From contig JAOACR010000004.1 in NCBI GenBank assembly GCA_026417735.1, positions 139,001 through 203,000 of the forward strand: DNA of 64,000 nt, in the 5' to 3' direction. Origin of the DNA: Kiritimatiellia bacterium. Its GTDB lineage: Bacteria > Verrucomicrobiota > Kiritimatiellia > PWTM01. This document shows positions 17,679 to 27,235 of this stretch, piece after piece. How positions within the stretch are numbered: position 1 is the first letter of the stretch; each line of letters opens with the position of its first letter. The translations under genes were made by a program, and so were the position numbers. The notes below the pieces were generated by a model that searched no databases, was not told where the DNA came from, and worked only from the letters and a program-made list of their open reading frames with translations.

Positions 17679-19382
17679 TCAAAACCGGTCCGTCACCGCG
17701 CCCTCGGAGGCGGAGCGGACGGTCTGCGCGTACTTCGCCAGTACGCCGCGCCGATAGCGGGGCGGCGGCGGGGTCCAGCCGGCGCGCCGCGCCGCGAGCT
17801 CCGCGTCCGGCACCTCCAGCGTGATCGTCTCGGCGACCGCGTCCACCGTAATGCGATCCCCGTCGCGCACCAGCGCAATCGGACCCCCGCAGGCCGCCTC
17901 CGGCGAGACGTGGCCGACCACGAACCCGTGGCTGCCGCCCGAGAAGCGTCCGTCCGTGATCAGCGCAACGTCGCGACCCAGCCCACGCCCCATGATCGCC
18001 GAGGTCGGCGCCAGCATCTCCCGCATGCCGGGGCCGCCGCGCGGTCCCTCGTAGCGGATCACCACCACGTGACCGGCCCGCACCCGGCCTGCCAGTATCG
18101 CGGCGAGCGCCTCCTCCTCCGACTCGAACACGATCGCGGTCCCCGAGAAGCGTTCTCCCTCCTGACCGCTGATCTTCGCCACCGCGCCCTCTGGCGCCAG
18201 GTTGCCGCGCAGAATCACGATGTGGCCGGTCGGCCGAACTGGATGGTCGAGCGGCCGGATGATCGTCTGCCCTTTCGGATAGGGACGAACGCTCCGCAGG
18301 TTCTCCGCGAGGGTGCGCCCTGTCACCGTCAGGCTTCCGCCGTTCAGCAGACCCGCCTCGAGCAGCATTTTCATCAGCGGCAGCACACCACCGATGCGCA
18401 CCAGGTCGGCCATGTGGTGGCGCCCGCTCGGTTTCAGGTCCGCCAGCACCGGCGTGCGCCGGCCGACGGTACGGAAGTCCTCCAGCGTGAGCTCCACCCC
18501 GGCGGCGTCCGCGATCGCCAGCAGATGCAGCACTGCGTTCGTGGAGCCCCCCAGCGCCATCACGATCGTCACCGCGTTCAGAAACGCCTCGCGGGTGAGG
18601 ATGTCGGAGGGGCGGATCCCGCGCCGGGCCAGCTGCACCACCGCGCGGCCGGCGGCCTCCGCGTCGCGCCGTTTCGCGACCGACACCGCGGTCTGCGCAC
18701 TGCTGCCGGGCAAGCTTAGACCGAGCACCTCGATCGCGCAGGCCATCGTGTTCGCGGTGTACATGCCGCCACAGGCGCCAGGGCCGGGAATGGCGCTGTC
18801 CTCGATCGCACGCAGCTGGCGCGCGCTGATCTCACCCCGCGCGCGCCGGCCGACCGCCTCGAACACGGTGACGATGTCCACCGCCTGCCCACCACAGCGG
18901 CCGGGCAGGATCGTGCCGCCATACACAAACACCGCGGGCCGGTTCAGCCGAGCGATCGCGATCATCGCGCCGGGCATGTTCTTGTCACATCCGCCGATCG
19001 CCACCAGCCCGTCGAAATGGGCGGCGCCCGCGACCGTCTCGATCGAGTCCGCGATCACCTCGCGCGACACCAACGAGTACTTCATCCCCTCGGTACCCAT
19101 CGAGATGCCATCCGAAACGGTGATCGTCGCAAACTGCTGCGCCTTGCCGCCGGCCGCCTCCGCGCCGCGCGCGGCCGCGCGCGAGAGACGGTCGAGGTGC
19201 ACGTTGCAGGGCGTCACCTCGCTCCACGACGACACCACGCCGATCAGCGGCTTGCGAAAGTCCGCCCGGGAAAAGCCCACGGCGCGCAGCATCGCGCGGC
19301 TCGGCGCGCGCTCCATCGGTTCGGTGATCACGCGCGACCAGGCGCGGGGGTCAATACGACGGGTGGTCCGTTGCTGGCTCAT
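17679..19382 (-). CDS. ilvD: Dihydroxy-acid dehydratase (IlvD)
   Basis: This 567-residue iron-sulfur enzyme catalyses the third step of valine, leucine and isoleucine synthesis, dehydrating 2,3-dihydroxy-acids to 2-oxo-acids. The cysteines expected to bind the cluster are C59 (EVTPCN), C132 (GGCDKNMPG) and C204 ([14 protein letters not shown]). The [10 protein letters not shown] block and the C-terminal [16 protein letters not shown] segment are also present. I chose the ATG at 19382, after GAGCAGGG, because the frame upstream has no IlvD homology and would overlap the divergent lysS. A weak promoter-like pair (TTGCGG, TAAATT) lies upstream on the minus strand. No other branched-chain gene is nearby. 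Confidence 0.95.
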   Translation of the reverse strand: MSQQRTTRRIDPRAWSRVITEPMERAPSRAMLRAVGFSRADFRKPLIGVVSSWSEVTPCNVHLDRLSRAAARGAEAAGGKAQQFATITVSDGISMGTEGMKYSLVSREVIADSIETVAGAAHFDGLVAIGGCDKNMPGAMIAIARLNRPAVFVYGGTILPGRCGGQAVDIVTVFEAVGRRARGEISARQLRAIEDSAIPGPGACGGMYTANTMACAIEVLGLSLPGSSAQTAVSVAKRRDAEAAGRAVVQLARRGIRPSDILTREAFLNAVTIVMALGGSTNAVLHLLAIADAAGVELTLEDFRTVGRRTPVLADLKPSGRHHMADLVRIGGVLPLMKMLLEAGLLNGGSLTVTGRTLAENLRSVRPYPKGQTIIRPLDHPVRPTGHIVILRGNLAPEGAVAKISGQEGERFSGTAIVFESEEEALAAILAGRVRAGHVVVIRYEGPRGGPGMREMLAPTSAIMGRGLGRDVALITDGRFSGGSHGFVVGHVSPEAACGGPIALVRDGDRITVDAVAETITLEVPDAELAARRAGWTPPPPRYRRGVLAKYAQTVRSASEGAVTDRF

Positions 19383-19471
19383 GGTCGGGTACCCTGCTCG
19401 CACATCGCGGGCCTCGCTCAATTTATCCGGTCTGCCCACGTCCGCAACTGCGTACGCCATCGCTTCGAGGT

Positions 19472-19501
19472 TTGACGCGGAGCGCCGGCGCGCCCTACTC
19501 T
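19472..19501 (+). promoter_or_regulatory. Likely promoter for the lysS-lolC/E-lolD operon
   Basis: TTGACG and TACTCT are separated by 18 bases on the plus strand. The predicted start near 19508 gives a leader of about 20 bases to the ATG at 19529, which is preceded by GCAGGGG. It lies in the divergent gap with ilvD. Motif match only. Confidence 0.4.
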
Positions 19502-19528
19502 GCGGCGGTTGTCCGCAGGGGTCACCCG

Positions 19529-20974
19529 ATGAATCTGCCCCGGCATCTCGACCACGAGTACCGCGCGGTGCGGCTGGCGCATCTGCGCGAGCTGGCCGCG
19601 CGCGGCCGCGCGCCGTTCGGCCGCGCGTTCCCGCGCGACGGCCGCATTGCGGAAATCCGCGCGGCGTTCGCGGAGGGCCGCACGGTCCGCATCGCGGGGC
19701 GGCTGATCGCACGCCGCGACATGGGCAAAACCGTCTTCGGCCACCTGCAGGACTCCACCGGCCGCCTGCAGATCTATCTGCGCCGCGACGACCTCGGCGA
19801 CGAGGCCTTCGACACCTTCTCGCTGGTGGACCTCGGCGACCACCTCGGCATCGAGGGCGAATGCTTCACCACCCGCACCGGCGAGCCCACCGTCCGCGCG
19901 CGCACCTGGACGCTGCTCGCGAAGGCGCTGCAGGTGCCGCCCGAAAAGTGGCACGGGCTGCAGGACATCGAACTGCGCTACCGCAAGCGGTACCTCGACC
20001 TGATCGCGCGGCCCGAGGCCGCCCAGCTCTTTCGCCGCCGTGCGGAAATCTTGCGCCGCACCCGCCAGTTCCTCGCCGATCGCGGCTTCGAAGAGGTCGA
20101 AACTCCGATGCTGCAGCCGCTGGCCGGCGGCGCGGCGGCGCGCCCCTTCGAGACCTATTTCCAAGCGCTCGGCGTGAAAATGTACCTGCGCATCGCGCCG
20201 GAACTGTACCTGAAACGGCTGCTCGTCGGCGGGTTCGACAAGGTCTTCGAGCTGAACCGCAACTTCCGCAACGAGGGGCTCGACCGCTCGCACAACCCTG
20301 AGTTCACCATGCTCGAACTCTACGAGGCCTATGGCGACCTCCGCTCGATGCGCACGCTGGTCGAGGAGCTGATCCTCACGCTCGCGCGGGAGGTGGTCGG
20401 CTCGCTGCGCGTCGGCCCGCCGGAGCAGCCGGTGGACCTCACCCCTCCCTGGCGCGAGGCGACCTACGCGGAGCTGATCCGCGAGGCCGCCGGCGAGGAC
20501 TGGGACCAGCTCGATCTCGATGGCGCGCGCGAGCGGGCGCGCGCGCTCGGCCTGACGATCGCGCCGGACTGGGACCGCGCCGCGATCGCGCACGAAATCT
20601 ACCAAAAGATCGTCGAACGCTCGCTGGTAAACCCGACGTTCGTCACCCGGCTGCCCGCGGAGCTGATCCCGTTGGCCCGGCCCTGCGAAGACGATCCCAG
20701 CTGCGCGGACGTGTTCGAGCTGGTGATTGGTGGCCGGGAGATCGCGCCCGCCTACAACGAGCTGAACGATCCGATTGAGCAGCGGCGTCGCCTCGAGGCG
20801 CAGGCCGGCGGCGACCCTTCGCGAGTGGACGAGGACTTCCTCGAGGCGCTCGAATACGGCATGCCGCCCGCGGGTGGGATGGGCGTGGGGATGGACCGGC
20901 TCGTGATGCTGCTGACTGGTCAGGAGTCCATCCGCGACGTGCTGCTGTTCCCCCATCTGAAGCCGCACGGATGA
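19529..20974 (+). CDS. lysS: Lysyl-tRNA synthetase, class II (LysS)
   Basis: This 481-residue class II synthetase charges tRNA-Lys. The N-terminal OB-fold anticodon-binding domain spans about residues 40-140 ([24 protein letters not shown]). The catalytic core shows motif 2 ([24 protein letters not shown]) and motif 3 ([15 protein letters not shown]). The segment [17 protein letters not shown] is typical of LysS and not of aspartyl or asparaginyl enzymes. I chose the ATG at 19529; a longer frame from 19472 would begin inside the promoter. The stop overlaps the start of the lipoprotein-export permease by four bases, so the lipoprotein export genes probably share its transcript. Confidence 0.95.
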   Translation: MNLPRHLDHEYRAVRLAHLRELAARGRAPFGRAFPRDGRIAEIRAAFAEGRTVRIAGRLIARRDMGKTVFGHLQDSTGRLQIYLRRDDLGDEAFDTFSLVDLGDHLGIEGECFTTRTGEPTVRARTWTLLAKALQVPPEKWHGLQDIELRYRKRYLDLIARPEAAQLFRRRAEILRRTRQFLADRGFEEVETPMLQPLAGGAAARPFETYFQALGVKMYLRIAPELYLKRLLVGGFDKVFELNRNFRNEGLDRSHNPEFTMLELYEAYGDLRSMRTLVEELILTLAREVVGSLRVGPPEQPVDLTPPWREATYAELIREAAGEDWDQLDLDGARERARALGLTIAPDWDRAAIAHEIYQKIVERSLVNPTFVTRLPAELIPLARPCEDDPSCADVFELVIGGREIAPAYNELNDPIEQRRRLEAQAGGDPSRVDEDFLEALEYGMPPAGGMGVGMDRLVMLLTGQESIRDVLLFPHLKPHG

Positions 20975-22203
20975 GCCCGCCTCCGCCGGTGTCGCTGTAT
21001 CTGGCGCTCCGCTACCTTCGGCCCCGCCGCACGCTCTTTTCGGTGATCACCGTGATCTCCGTGCTGGGTGTGCTGATCGGCGTCGCGGTGCTGCTGATCG
21101 TGATCTCGGTGATGACCGGCTTCGACCTGGTCTGGCGCGACCGGATCCTCGGCTTCCAGGCGCACGTGACCGTCAGCGGCAGCGGCCCGATCGAAGCCGA
21201 CGAGTCGCTGCTGCGTACGATCGAATCGGTGCCCGGCGTGCTCGGCGCAGCACCGTACGTGCAGGGGCTGGTGTTTCTGTCGCATCGCGGGCTGGTGAAA
21301 GAAGCGCTGCTGCGGGGCGTGGACCCGCGGTTGGAAGCGCGCGCAAGCCGGGTACCGGAATCGGTCGTCGAAGGTCGCTTCGAACTCGACGGCGGCGGCA
21401 TCGTGCTCGGGCGCGCGCTTGCGCGTCAGCTCGGCGTGCGCGCCGGCGACACCGTGACCGTTCTCTCCCCCGCCAGCCTCGCGCGGTCGGGGTCGCTGCG
21501 GCTGCCGGACGACCTGGTGGTGGCCGGGATCTTCGACGTCGGCATGTACGATCTGGATCTCGGCTACGCGTTCGTCGCGCTGCCGGTCGCACGGGATCTG
21601 TTCGGACTGGACCGCGGCGTGCACGCGATCCAGATCCGCACCGCGAATCCCGACCGCGCGCCCGAGGTCGTCGCCGCGCTCGCGCCGAGGCTGCCGCCCG
21701 GCGTCGAGGCGCGCTCCTGGATGGAGATCAACCGACAGCTTTTCGCGGTGCTGCAGACAGAGAAGAACATGATGTTTTTCCTGCTGATCTTCATCACCAT
21801 CGTCGCGGCGTTCGGCATCATGAACACGCTGATCACGGTGACGGTGCAGAAGACCCGCGAGATCGGGCTGCTGAAGGCACTGGGCATGCCCCGTGCGGGC
21901 ATCATGGGCATCTTTCTGTGGCAGGGTGCGCTGGCGGGAGCGGTGGGGACGGTCGCCGGCATCGCCGCGGGCCTCACGGCGCTGCACTGGCGCAACGACT
22001 TGCTGCGCTTTCTGAACCGCCGGCTCGGCGTGTCGCTGCTGCCGCCGGAGTTCTACCAGCTGGCCGAAATCCCCTCGCGAACGCTGCCGTCCGACGTCGC
22101 GCTGATCGCACTCTCGGTGCTTGGAATCTGCCTGCTGGCCGGACTGCTCCCCGCCTGGCGCGCCGCGCAACTCGATCCCGCGCGCGCGCTGCGCTATGAG
22201 TGA
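20971..22203 (+). CDS. lolC: Lipoprotein-releasing ABC transporter permease (LolC/LolE)
   Basis: This 410-residue permease extracts mature lipoproteins from the inner membrane and passes them on toward the outer membrane. It has the LolC/E layout: one N-terminal membrane helix (about residues 22-45), a large periplasmic MacB/Lol-type domain (about 50-255) and three membrane helices in the C-terminal FtsX domain (about 262-400). The segment KTREIGLLKALGMPRAGIM is the conserved coupling region. There is a single permease gene, so the transporter is probably a homodimer, as in many bacteria outside the gamma-proteobacteria. It overlaps lysS by four bases and lolD by eight (ATGAGTGA). Confidence 0.9.
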   Translation: MSPPPPVSLYLALRYLRPRRTLFSVITVISVLGVLIGVAVLLIVISVMTGFDLVWRDRILGFQAHVTVSGSGPIEADESLLRTIESVPGVLGAAPYVQGLVFLSHRGLVKEALLRGVDPRLEARASRVPESVVEGRFELDGGGIVLGRALARQLGVRAGDTVTVLSPASLARSGSLRLPDDLVVAGIFDVGMYDLDLGYAFVALPVARDLFGLDRGVHAIQIRTANPDRAPEVVAALAPRLPPGVEARSWMEINRQLFAVLQTEKNMMFFLLIFITIVAAFGIMNTLITVTVQKTREIGLLKALGMPRAGIMGIFLWQGALAGAVGTVAGIAAGLTALHWRNDLLRFLNRRLGVSLLPPEFYQLAEIPSRTLPSDVALIALSVLGICLLAGLLPAWRAAQLDPARALRYE

Positions 22204-22915
22204 GCCCGCCGCCCGCACCGACGCGCCCCGGATCGAGGCGCGCGGTATCCATCGACGATTTGCGATCGGGCCGTGCACAATCGAGGTGCTGCGCGGGGTG
22301 GACCTGGCGGTGCGCCCAGGCGAGCGGCTGGCGATCGTCGGTGCGAGCGGATCGGGTAAGACTACGCTACTGCACATCTTGGCCGGGCTCGACCGCCCGA
22401 GCGCGGGCAGCGCGCACCTGGACGGTCTCGACCTCTATGCGTTGCCGGAGCGCGCGCGCGCCGCACTGCGGCACCGACGGATCGGCCTGGTGTTCCAGGC
22501 CTACCACCTGCTGCCGGAGCTCAGCGTGTTCGACAACGTGCTGCTGCCGGCGCGCATCGGCCGGCCCTCGCCGTCGCGCTTTGCCGCCGCGCGGCAGCGG
22601 GCGCGAGAGCTGCTGGACAAAGTCGGGCTGGGTGACCGCGCCGAGCATCGCCCCAACGAGCTCTCCGGCGGGGAGCAGCAGCGCGTCGCACTCGCCCGCG
22701 CGTTGATGAACGATCCGGACGTCGTGTTCGCGGATGAGCCCACCGGCAACCTCGACTCACACACCGGCGACGCGGTGCTCCGGTGTCTGTTCGAGCTGTC
22801 CGCGGGGCCGCGGCGCACCGTCGTGCTGGTCACGCACAACCCCGACATCGCCGCGCGCTGCGACCGAGCAGTACTGCTGCGGGACGGCCGCATCGAGGGC
22901 AGCACCGACGGCTGA
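22196..22915 (+). CDS. lolD: Lipoprotein-releasing ABC transporter ATP-binding protein (LolD)
   Basis: A 239-residue ATPase that powers the LolC/E permease encoded just upstream. The Walker A motif GASGSGKTT is at residues 49-57. The signature LSGGEQQRVALARAL, the Walker B region VVFADEPTGNLDS and the switch histidine in LVTHNPD are all present. The spacing between motifs matches the MacB/LolD branch. The start is the ATG in ATGAGTGA overlapping the permease stop; a frame beginning at 22121 is only the upstream extension. It is the last gene of the lysS operon and converges with holB, with 92 bases between them in which I saw no terminator. Confidence 0.92.
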   Translation: MSEPAARTDAPRIEARGIHRRFAIGPCTIEVLRGVDLAVRPGERLAIVGASGSGKTTLLHILAGLDRPSAGSAHLDGLDLYALPERARAALRHRRIGLVFQAYHLLPELSVFDNVLLPARIGRPSPSRFAAARQRARELLDKVGLGDRAEHRPNELSGGEQQRVALARALMNDPDVVFADEPTGNLDSHTGDAVLRCLFELSAGPRRTVVLVTHNPDIAARCDRAVLLRDGRIEGSTDG

Positions 22916-23007
22916 ATGGCCAACTCGCCCGCGCGCCGCCGCCGACCTCGCCGGCTGTTCGCTCGCCTCGCGCTTCCGCCGCGGCGCATCAGGCGCGCCG
23001 ACCGCGC

Positions 23008-24009
23008 TCAATGCGCGGGCCAGGCGTCCCGGAAGAACGCGCACAGCGCAGCAGGTTCGCTCAGGTTCAGATTCAAACGGCGTTCGAGCGTGTCCAGTTG
23101 CCGCAACCGCTCCCGGATGCCTTGCACGCCGGCACGGCGCGCCTCCTCCGCGAGCGCGGCCGCATGTGCGGCCGGGCGCCCGCTTCCGGCGGCCGCTCCC
23201 ATCGCGAGCGCCAGTGCGTCTCGCTCCCACCGTTGCCACTCGGCCAGGAACAACGCGCGCAGCTCGATCCAGGCGGCCCGCCCTCGCGCCTCCGCGACCG
23301 CCGCCTCCGGTGTTTCTCCTTCTTTTTCCTCCCGGGCGTCGGCCTCGGCCTGCGCACCGGCCTCTGCCCAGAGCGCTACCATCGCCGCCGCCGTTGCGAG
23401 GCGGCGCGCAAGCGAGTCGTCCGCGGCGGTCGCCGCCAGCAAGTCGAGAAAACGGGTCCGCCACGGCTCCGGCGGGGCGGCCTCAACCGCGAGCGCAATG
23501 CGCTGGCAGCGCGAAAGCACGGTTGCCGGAATCTGGTGCGGTGCCTCGGAGACCAACAGCAGCAGGGTCTCGGGCGGAGGCTCTTCGAGCGTCTTCAGCA
23601 GCGCGTTCGCCGCGGGGAGCGTTAGCCGGTCCGCGGCCAGCACAACGCCCGCCTTCCATCCCCCCTCCACCGGCGACCTCCACAGCGGTTCGATCAGGCC
23701 GTAGCGCACGCCGGGATCGCTCTCACGGCTCATTGGATCGCCAATGGTGATCCGCCGGCTGCGGCTTTCCGGTTCCAGCCAGTGCACGTCGGGATGCATC
23801 CGGCGCTCCACCCGACGACAGCCCCGACACTGGCCGCAGGCGGCACCCGCCTCGCCGCAGAACACCAGCTGCAGCATCCGCACCGCCGCCCGCAGGCCCT
23901 CGCGACGGGGCGCCCCGACGATCAGATACGCATGGGCCAGCTTGCCGGCCCGCGCCGCCGCGCACAGCGCCGTCCACCCCGGAATCGCCTCATCAGCCGA
24001 AAAGGGCAC
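23008..24009 (-). CDS. holB: DNA polymerase III delta' subunit (HolB)
   Basis: A 333-residue AAA+ clamp-loader subunit that acts as the stator when the sliding clamp is loaded on DNA. The N-terminal part has the family layout, with LAHAYLIVGAPRREG where an ATP loop would be; the loop lacks the GKT lysine, as is normal for delta'. A zinc-binding set follows (C51, C58, C61, C64), then the segment ANALLKTLEEPP and sensor region TVLSRCQRI. The C-terminal helical domain is only weakly conserved. The start overlaps the end of tmk by 17 bases, and tmk-holB adjacency is common in bacteria, which supports the call. Last gene of the ubiA-cysS-tmk-holB set. Confidence 0.88.
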   Translation of the reverse strand: MPFSADEAIPGWTALCAAARAGKLAHAYLIVGAPRREGLRAAVRMLQLVFCGEAGAACGQCRGCRRVERRMHPDVHWLEPESRSRRITIGDPMSRESDPGVRYGLIEPLWRSPVEGGWKAGVVLAADRLTLPAANALLKTLEEPPPETLLLLVSEAPHQIPATVLSRCQRIALAVEAAPPEPWRTRFLDLLAATAADDSLARRLATAAAMVALWAEAGAQAEADAREEKEGETPEAAVAEARGRAAWIELRALFLAEWQRWERDALALAMGAAAGSGRPAAHAAALAEEARRAGVQGIRERLRQLDTLERRLNLNLSEPAALCAFFRDAWPAH

Positions 24010-24643
24010 GCTCGACCTCGCGCCAGACCGCCATCTCGACCTGTTCGGTGGAACCTGCGGCGGGGATCAACCGGCAGCGCTCGGGCTCCCGGCGCGCCAG
24101 CTCGAGATAGCCGGCCCGCACCTTCTCCTGAAACTTCGCGCCCTCCCGCTCCATACGGTCCGGCGCCCCGCCCGTCTCACGGTCCCGCTCCGCGCGCCGG
24201 CGCCGTCCCTCCTCCGGCTCCAAATCCAAAATCAACGTCAGGTCCGGCCAAACCCGGCCCACTGCGAAGCGGTGCACCGCAGCCACCGCCTCCAGATCCA
24301 GGCCCCGCGCCAGTCCCTGATAGACGGTCGTCGAATCCGCGAATCGGTCCGCAACCACCCACAACCCCGCCTCCAGCGCCGGCGAAATCACCCGGCGGAC
24401 CAGCTGCGCACGGCTCGCGGAAAACAACAGCAGCTCGGCCTCCGCACAGATGGGCTCCCGGAACTCCTCGTGCTGCAGGATGCGACGGATCGCCTCACCC
24501 GCCTCTGTGCCCCCCGGTTCGCGCACTGCCACCACCGATACCCCCCGGCGCTCCAGGTGCGCAACCAGCCGCCGCGCCTGCGTGGTTTTGCCGGCGCCGT
24601 CCGGCCCTTCAATCGAGATGAAACGGCCCCGTGACATCATCAT
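23993..24643 (-). CDS. tmk: Thymidylate kinase (Tmk)
   Basis: A 216-residue kinase that phosphorylates dTMP to dTDP with ATP. The P-loop GPDGAGKTT is at residues 13-21, the DRX motif ([14 protein letters not shown]) follows in the middle, and the lid segment near [13 protein letters not shown] is arginine-rich as in the family. Its start shares bases with the cysS stop in an ATGA, and its end overlaps holB by 17 bases. Three consecutive methionines precede [11 protein letters not shown] used the first because it makes the ATGA overlap, but either of the next two is possible. Confidence 0.92.
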   Translation of the reverse strand: MMMSRGRFISIEGPDGAGKTTQARRLVAHLERRGVSVVAVREPGGTEAGEAIRRILQHEEFREPICAEAELLLFSASRAQLVRRVISPALEAGLWVVADRFADSTTVYQGLARGLDLEAVAAVHRFAVGRVWPDLTLILDLEPEEGRRRRAERDRETGGAPDRMEREGAKFQEKVRAGYLELARREPERCRLIPAAGSTEQVEMAVWREVERALFG

Positions 24644-26043
24644 CGGCGCCGCAGTTTCGGTCCCTGCGGCGTGTCCTGCACCAGCCAGCCCCGCGCGGCC
24701 AGCTCCGCCCGCAAGCGGTCCGCCTCCGCCCAGTTGCGCGCCTTCCGCGCCGCCTCCCGCCGGCAGAGGAGCTCCTGCACCACCGCGTCGTCGGCCGCGC
24801 TCTCTCCCTCCGGCCGCAAAACCGCCAGCACCCGATCCCAGTCCGCCAGCAGGGCCAGCAGCGCCGCGGCGCCCGCAGGCTCAAGCGCTCCCGCGTCCAT
24901 CGCGCGATGCCCGTCCCTCACTAGGTCAAACAGCACGCCCAGCGCACCGGAAATGTTGAGGTCGTCGGCCAGCGCCGCCCGAAAGGCATCGGGCGCGCCG
25001 GCCGCCCACGCTGGCAATGCCCCCGCCACCGCCCCTCCGGCGCACTCCTGCAGCCGCTCACGGAACTCGTCGAGCCGCCGCAGCGCCGCGCGTGCCGCGC
25101 CGAGCGAGTCAAACGTGAAGTTCAAGCTCTGCCGGTACTGCGTGCCCAGCAGCACATACCGCACCTCCCGCCCGGTCCAGCCGCGCTCGAGCAGATCTCG
25201 CAGCGTGAAAAAATTGTTCAGCGACTTCGACATTTTCCGCCCCTCCACGATCAGATGCGCGCAGTGCAGCCAGAACCGCGCCAACGGCCGACCGGTCGCC
25301 GCCTCGCTCTGCGCGATCTCGTCCTCGTGGTGCGGAAAAATGTTGTCCTGCCCGCCGGTGTGAATGTCGAAGCTCTCTCCCAAATAGCGCATGCTCATCG
25401 CGGAGCACTCGATGTGCCAGCCCGGCCGTCCCCGACCCCACGGAGAGTCCCAGGCGACATCGCCGTCTGACTCGTCCCACGCCTTCCACAGCGCGAAATC
25501 ACCGACGTGCTCTTTCTCGTATTCGTCCTGCGCGACCCGCGCGCCCGGTTTCAGCCCCGACAGGTCTAGCCGCGCCAGCCGCCCATAGGCGGGGAAGCGC
25601 TCGATGCGGAAGTACACCGACCCGTCCTCGGACCTGTACGCAAAGCCGCCGGCGATGAGCCGTTCGATCAGCCGGATCATGTCCGGAACATGGTCGGTCG
25701 CCGCCGGATAGTGTTCCGCCCGCTCAATGCGCAGCGCGTCGAGGTCTTCAAAAAACGCCGCGATGTACCGGGCGGTATACTCGCGCAGCGGCAGACCCGC
25801 CGCGCGAGACTTGCGGATCGTCTTGTCGTCCACGTCGGTCAGGTTCATCACCTGCCGGACGCCCCAGCCGTGGAACTTCAGGACGCGGCGCAGCAGGTCC
25901 TCGAACACATACGCACGGAAGTTGCCGATGTGCGCGTAGTCGTGGACGGTCGGGCCGCAGGTGTACATGCGCACCGTCGTGCCCTCGAGGGGTTCGAACG
26001 GCTCGATCGTGCGCGTCAGCGTGTTGAAGAAACGGGGTTGCAT
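24640..26043 (-). CDS. cysS: Cysteinyl-tRNA synthetase (CysS)
   Basis: This 467-residue class I synthetase charges tRNA-Cys. C29 (MYTCGPT) is the first zinc ligand, HIGN at residues 38-41 is the HIGH motif, and KMSKS is at 270-274. The zinc site continues with GWHIECSAM and [10 protein letters not shown], as expected. The C-terminal helical anticodon-binding region ([16 protein letters not shown]) is also family-like. It lies 70 bases after the UbiA-like gene and overlaps tmk by four bases, so the whole minus-strand set is probably one transcript. Confidence 0.95.
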   Translation of the reverse strand: MQPRFFNTLTRTIEPFEPLEGTTVRMYTCGPTVHDYAHIGNFRAYVFEDLLRRVLKFHGWGVRQVMNLTDVDDKTIRKSRAAGLPLREYTARYIAAFFEDLDALRIERAEHYPAATDHVPDMIRLIERLIAGGFAYRSEDGSVYFRIERFPAYGRLARLDLSGLKPGARVAQDEYEKEHVGDFALWKAWDESDGDVAWDSPWGRGRPGWHIECSAMSMRYLGESFDIHTGGQDNIFPHHEDEIAQSEAATGRPLARFWLHCAHLIVEGRKMSKSLNNFFTLRDLLERGWTGREVRYVLLGTQYRQSLNFTFDSLGAARAALRRLDEFRERLQECAGGAVAGALPAWAAGAPDAFRAALADDLNISGALGVLFDLVRDGHRAMDAGALEPAGAAALLALLADWDRVLAVLRPEGESAADDAVVQELLCRREAARKARNWAEADRLRAELAARGWLVQDTPQGPKLRRR

Positions 26044-26113
26044 GTGCCTGTGCGCGTTGTCGCGCCCGCCTCATCGTACCGCGCCGGTGTGCGCCGGCGC
26101 AATCAGCGGCCGT

Positions 26114-26989
26114 TCAGCGGTGCACGAGCCAGGCGGCCACCGCCGTCCACGCCGCCACGGTGGCCAGCAGCGGGCGGTCCGCCCACAGCGCCCGCTCCGG
26201 TCGGCCGGTCGCGTCGCCCCGCTGCATCAGCCACAGATACCGGAACACTCCGGCAACGACGAACGGCAGCGTCCAAATCAGCCGGTGGTCGCCAAACTTG
26301 CGCACGGTCTGCTCCGAGAGCGTGTACAGCGAGTAGCTGACGATCGTCGTCGCGGCCGCGACTCCGACCCACTGATCCAGCACCGGCAGCGGGCAGCCCG
26401 CCAGCGAGGCCCGATGCTCGCGCGCGCCCTCCTCCAAACTCGCAGCCTCGTGCCGCCGCTTGGCCAGCGCCAGAAACAGCGCCAGATGAAACGCACACAC
26501 TAGCATCCACGGCGATACCTCCACCGCCAGCACCCAGGCGCCCGCAAATGCACGCAGCACAAAGCCCGCCGAGAGCGAGAGCACATCCAGCACCGGCCAA
26601 CGGCGAAAGAGCGCGTTGTACCCCGCCTGCAGCGCCCAATATCCCAGAACGCTGATCAGCAGCCGCGCCCCCACGCCCGCCGCGATCCCGAGCGCGCCCG
26701 AAGCGGTCATCAGCCCCGCGACCACCGCCTCGCCCACCGTGATCTCCCCCGCCGCCAGCGGCCGGCGCGACTTCACCGGATGGCGCCGGTCCGCCTCCCG
26801 GTCCAGCAGGTCATTGACGACGTAGGCGGCGCTGGAGGCCAGGCAAAACGCCGCAAACGCCGCCAGGCTGATCAGAACGGATGAGGGGTCTTTCAGCCGC
26901 TGCGCGAAGATCGCTCCCGCAAACACCGCGGCATTTTTGGTCCATTGTTCCGGCCGAAGAAGTCGGATTGTGCTCCGCAGCCGGTTCAT
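26114..26989 (-). CDS. UbiA-family prenyltransferase, decaprenyl-phosphate phosphoribosyltransferase-like
   Basis: A 291-residue protein with eight or nine predicted membrane helices. The two Asp-rich motifs of UbiA enzymes are present: NDLLDREADRRHP at residues 59-71, running into VKSRRPLAAG, and a second acidic region near AKRRHEAASLEEG. The first motif and its continuation match the DPPR-synthase branch, which joins phosphoribosyl diphosphate to a polyprenyl phosphate for cell-wall arabinose in actinobacteria. Here the product is unknown, and no DprE1 or DprE2 gene is present. The ATG at 26989 is chosen because the upstream extension is non-homologous. A promoter-like pair ends only ten bases before it. 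Confidence 0.82.
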   Translation of the reverse strand: MNRLRSTIRLLRPEQWTKNAAVFAGAIFAQRLKDPSSVLISLAAFAAFCLASSAAYVVNDLLDREADRRHPVKSRRPLAAGEITVGEAVVAGLMTASGALGIAAGVGARLLISVLGYWALQAGYNALFRRWPVLDVLSLSAGFVLRAFAGAWVLAVEVSPWMLVCAFHLALFLALAKRRHEAASLEEGAREHRASLAGCPLPVLDQWVGVAAATTIVSYSLYTLSEQTVRKFGDHRLIWTLPFVVAGVFRYLWLMQRGDATGRPERALWADRPLLATVAAWTAVAAWLVHR

Positions 26990-26999
26990 CGCGCGCCAG

Positions 27000-27028
27000 C
27001 TTATCCGCGTCAGGGTTGGCCAGGTCAA
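27000..27028 (-). promoter_or_regulatory. Possible promoter for the ubiA-like/cysS/tmk/holB set
   Basis: On the minus strand TTGACC and GATAAG are separated by 17 bases. The -10-like hexamer ends ten bases before the ATG at 26989, so the transcript leader would be about four bases, with no Shine-Dalgarno sequence. Motif match only. Confidence 0.4.
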
Positions 27029-27235
27029 GCGGGATCCGCGCGGCAGTCGGCGAACGAGGAGCCCCGGCCGGGTGGAAGCGTCCCCTCGAAAGGCATCGCG
27101 CCGGCGAGGCGCCCGCTCATGACAACGCAAACCGAGAGCGCTGTTCCACCGTCGGCAGCGGACCCGCCGCACAGGCGGCCGTTCTGGCTGTGAACGGCTT
27201 GTCGCCGCGCCGGCCGCGGGTCAAGCTTGCAGGAC

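Noticed and set aside
23008-24009. HolB as a broken ATPase because its P-loop lacks GKT
   Set aside because: Delta' subunits normally have a non-functional nucleotide loop; the zinc site and LLKTLEEPP segment are intact.
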